Below are positions 61,708 through 64,000 of a stretch of DNA of 64,000 nt, piece by piece; the stretch's first letter is position 1, and every line of letters starts with the position of its first letter. The notes beneath the pieces were generated by a model. That model had not been told where the DNA came from and did no database searches. It saw nothing but the letters and a program-made list of their open reading frames with translations. The stretch is from Marthasterias glacialis (taxonomy: Eukaryota; Echinodermata; Asteroidea; Forcipulatida; Asteriidae), in contig OU452229.1 in NCBI GenBank assembly GCA_911728455.2, positions 8,980,811 through 9,044,810 of the forward strand, written 5' to 3'. A program made the translations under genes and the position numbers.

Positions 61708-62735
61708 GTAAGAAAGTGTTCTTCTCTTGTTTGTTTTAGTATTTGCAAAAAAAGGTACTGGCCTCATGTTTTGACCCTGGCAAAATCTTTCTCAAAGGCT
61801 TTTTGACAGTATTATTATAGAAATTGGACAAAACTCACCTGTATACTCTAAACTGGGTCGCTATGTTTGCACATGTCTTTTATTCACCAACTGCCTGAAC
61901 AATCACATAATACTGAATGACTTTTTGAGCATAAATTGCATGCACATTACAACATCTCCCCTTTTCATAAAAGGAAATATATCTGATTAAAAGATGTAAC
62001 TTGATACGAAATCTAATCCATAAAAAAGTTCTGGTTTGAAGAAATAAACATTTAGTGTTAGTAAATTCAGACTCAAATTCAGTTAAATGCAAATTCTAGT
62101 TGTTCTGCAACAAACAACTAATGTGGGAGATTATGGTGTGAAGAATTTGATAATCACGTGGATCAGGGGTCGTATCAAAGAAATTACTTGAGTCACAAAT
62201 TTATAAGCACCCCAATTACTGACTAAGCCGTATTCACAAAGCATTTGCACTAAGTGCACCGCTTACTTTCGTGTCTTAAATCTAAGTTTGGTGTGACTTG
62301 ACTCAAGCGGGGCACTCGGGTGTCATTCAGGTTTTTTTTACATGTCCCACGCCACAGAAAAATGAACAATAAAGCCTTCTGAAGAGAAATGATATGTCTT
62401 AAAAGGTTCATACTTTATACTTGGTATAGATTTGATAGAACGGTGTTTTGATTGAAGTGATCCAATAAGAGAAAAAATCAACTCAGACACAGCAAGTCTT
62501 CCTCTTTTCTCACTCAGTAAGAAGAAGTAACTTCTCCCTCTTCAATGTACAATTTGGCTTCTGGACCGACTTCTCTGTAGTCACTATATTGTACTGCAAT
62601 TTGATACAACATACATGCCATGCACTTTGTAGATCAATCGATAGACCAATGTATAAATGCGCGCATTCAATGTTAATTTAGGGGATCAGGCATGGAGCGT
62701 TGAATCAATAGGTTTCTATGTCACAAATGGTGTGT
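61708..62735. other. start of intron 17, no gene recognised
   Basis: AT-rich. The stretch 61930-61975 (ACAACATCTCCCCTTTTCAT) recalls LTR-type sequence next to the Gypsy-like fossil but I found no paired ends. Confidence 0.35.
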
Positions 62736-62739
62736 TTAG

Positions 62740-63360
62740 TGCCTTTGTCAGCAACATTTAACTGCTTGTGATCAACCTTTGGACGGAGCTACAAAGTAGA
62801 GTAGGAAGATTTGGCTTGGTATAAATCTCTCTTCCCATCAGAGATGGATTGCAGAACTTGGGCCAAGGCTTGGTAGGGGAGTAGACCAGTGTGACATAAG
62901 AGCTCTGACTGGACCTTCTTATGTACTGCTTTTCAGCTTGCCTGTTGGATATGGGGTAGTGTGGACCTGATGTGAAGTTGATCTTCTCCAACATCTTTTG
63001 TCTCATACTTTGTGGAATAAGTCTGCGATCCCCATATGTTGGGACGCCATCTTACAGATCTTGATCTTCCCAGTATCTTCTCAGCTCTTGATTGATATCT
63101 TTTTGGTATTTTGGCCAGCCATTTGTGATGACTGAGGTCACTGCAGTCAGAGTAGTTTGTGACTAGTTTCTAAAGTGATTTTGGGTAGTTTTGCATCCGA
63201 TACTGGCTAGTTTTGTGACTCTCTTGACCTGGGCCTCTTTTTCGGTTTCAAGATCATCTTGGGTTATTAACCAGTTATTGCTGGAAGATGTGCATATATG
63301 CAAAACTTTCACAAACCAGAAAATGGATGCCGATAAACTTGTTTTAAAGTTTGACATTGG
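62740..63360 (-). mobile_element. Gypsy-like LTR retroelement fossil
   Basis: Minus strand shows remnants of the region between RT/RNase H and integrase, the integrase zinc-binding region and part of the integrase core. It is a short internal fragment without LTRs, broken in several places, and looks old. Family from resemblance of the integrase part to Gypsy elements. Confidence 0.65.
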
Positions 63361-63410
63361 ATGCCGCCAAAAGACGTGTATAACATGCTGAAACTATTTA
63401 TTATTTATTA

Positions 63411-63447
63411 TTATTATTGTTTTTTTTTTTTTTTTTTTTTGGGGGGG
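63411..63447. repeat. T-tract followed by G-run
   Basis: About 21 T followed by 7 G. Simple sequence. Confidence 0.85.
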
Positions 63448-63689
63448 ACACTTGGTCAACAGCGGGTGACGTGTAAACCCCCTGGACATTCCATTAGCGT
63501 GCACAGTGAATGCACTCATGGTCTTCACTTTATTTGCCCTGTACAAAGATTGATGAAGGGTACTGGAATTCATGCTCAAAAACTTTCATTTTTCCACATC
63601 ATATCAATCCCACATCAGTCTATTGTTCATATTGTACCATACTTTCCTTGACTCTTACTTTCTTTTAACCACTCAAAATTTGTCCGTGT

Positions 63690-64000
63690 CGCCCGACGGG
63701 ATTAATTTATTGGAACAGCTGGTATAATTTTTCTTTGAGAATACCACTGGCACAAAGAAACCTAGACTTAACAAAGCCAAGGGAACAAAGATTCTCAGTG
63801 GAGCACCAGGATTTTGTTTTCTCTTTGAAGAAAGTATCGGATTCATTCAGCATGAATTGCAAAGCCACGGCTGGAACCAAGGCTGGAATCTCGATTCACT
63901 CAAACTTGCCTCCATTGAGCCGAAGTACAATAATAAACAATGGTGGAAGCTTCTCAATGTCTCGTAATCTTCTCCCTGTGACAAAAGCACAAAGGTCTGG
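63690..64000 (-). mobile_element. dispersed repeat family A, copy 5 (cut by window end)
   Basis: It matches 29120-29430 (GGAACCAAGGCTGGAATCTC, AAACAATGGTGGAAGC, CAAAGGTCTGG). The best copy for defining the family. Confidence 0.7.

Overview
The window is metazoan nuclear DNA: intron-rich, AT-rich, packed with LINE fragments, MITE-like inverted-repeat elements and minisatellites. The mix of CR1/L2, jockey-like, RTE-like and Dong/R4 LINEs, a DIRS-like fossil and small TIR elements suits an invertebrate deuterostome, most likely an echinoderm or similar marine animal. That placement is inference. No bacterial-style gene or operon is present.

One host gene spans nearly the whole window on the plus strand: an orthologue of USP8 (UBPY), the endosomal ubiquitin-specific protease. 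I reconstructed 17 coding exons by joining open frames at GT/AG sites with matching phase, from the ATG at 5237 to 61707. They give about 1213 residues: USP8 dimerisation/MIT domain (exons 1-3), rhodanese-like domain (exons 4-7), a long Ser/Thr/Pro/Gln-rich and coiled linker (exons 8-10) with two STAM-type SH3 ligands, a WW domain and a 14-3-3 site, then the USP catalytic core (exons 11-17) with Cys, His and Asp boxes and a CxxC pair. The last exon (expected end of the USP fold, an AYILFY-like strand) was not found and should lie past 64000.

Layout: 1-5168 is upstream repeat-rich DNA, including a 1.6 kb inverted-repeat element (1645-3251) that contains a foldback of palindromic 23-bp units. 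Intron 1 (5338-11529) holds MITE-like elements and a LINE endonuclease fragment. Intron 2 holds a 21-bp minisatellite of palindromic units. Intron 5 holds a broken jockey-like LINE. Intron 6 holds SINE pieces, a 600-bp pentanucleotide satellite and a candidate antisense first exon. Intron 7 holds an RTE-like LINE and a 74-bp minisatellite interrupted by a TIR element. Intron 10 holds a DIRS-like fossil and an exon-like 192-nt segment. Intron 11 begins with a 61-bp array that has multiplied the exon 11 splice donor to 11 copies. Intron 12 holds a near-perfect palindrome. Intron 13 (13.4 kb) holds a CR1/L2 LINE with a 2A-like motif and two Dong/R4 LINEs set in (ATT)n tracts. Introns 16 and 17 hold LINE, hAT-like and Gypsy-like remnants.

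Most promising for a second look: the multiplied splice donor, the two unrelated arrays built from palindromic units, the Dong pair in TAA repeats, and the possible antisense gene in intron 6.
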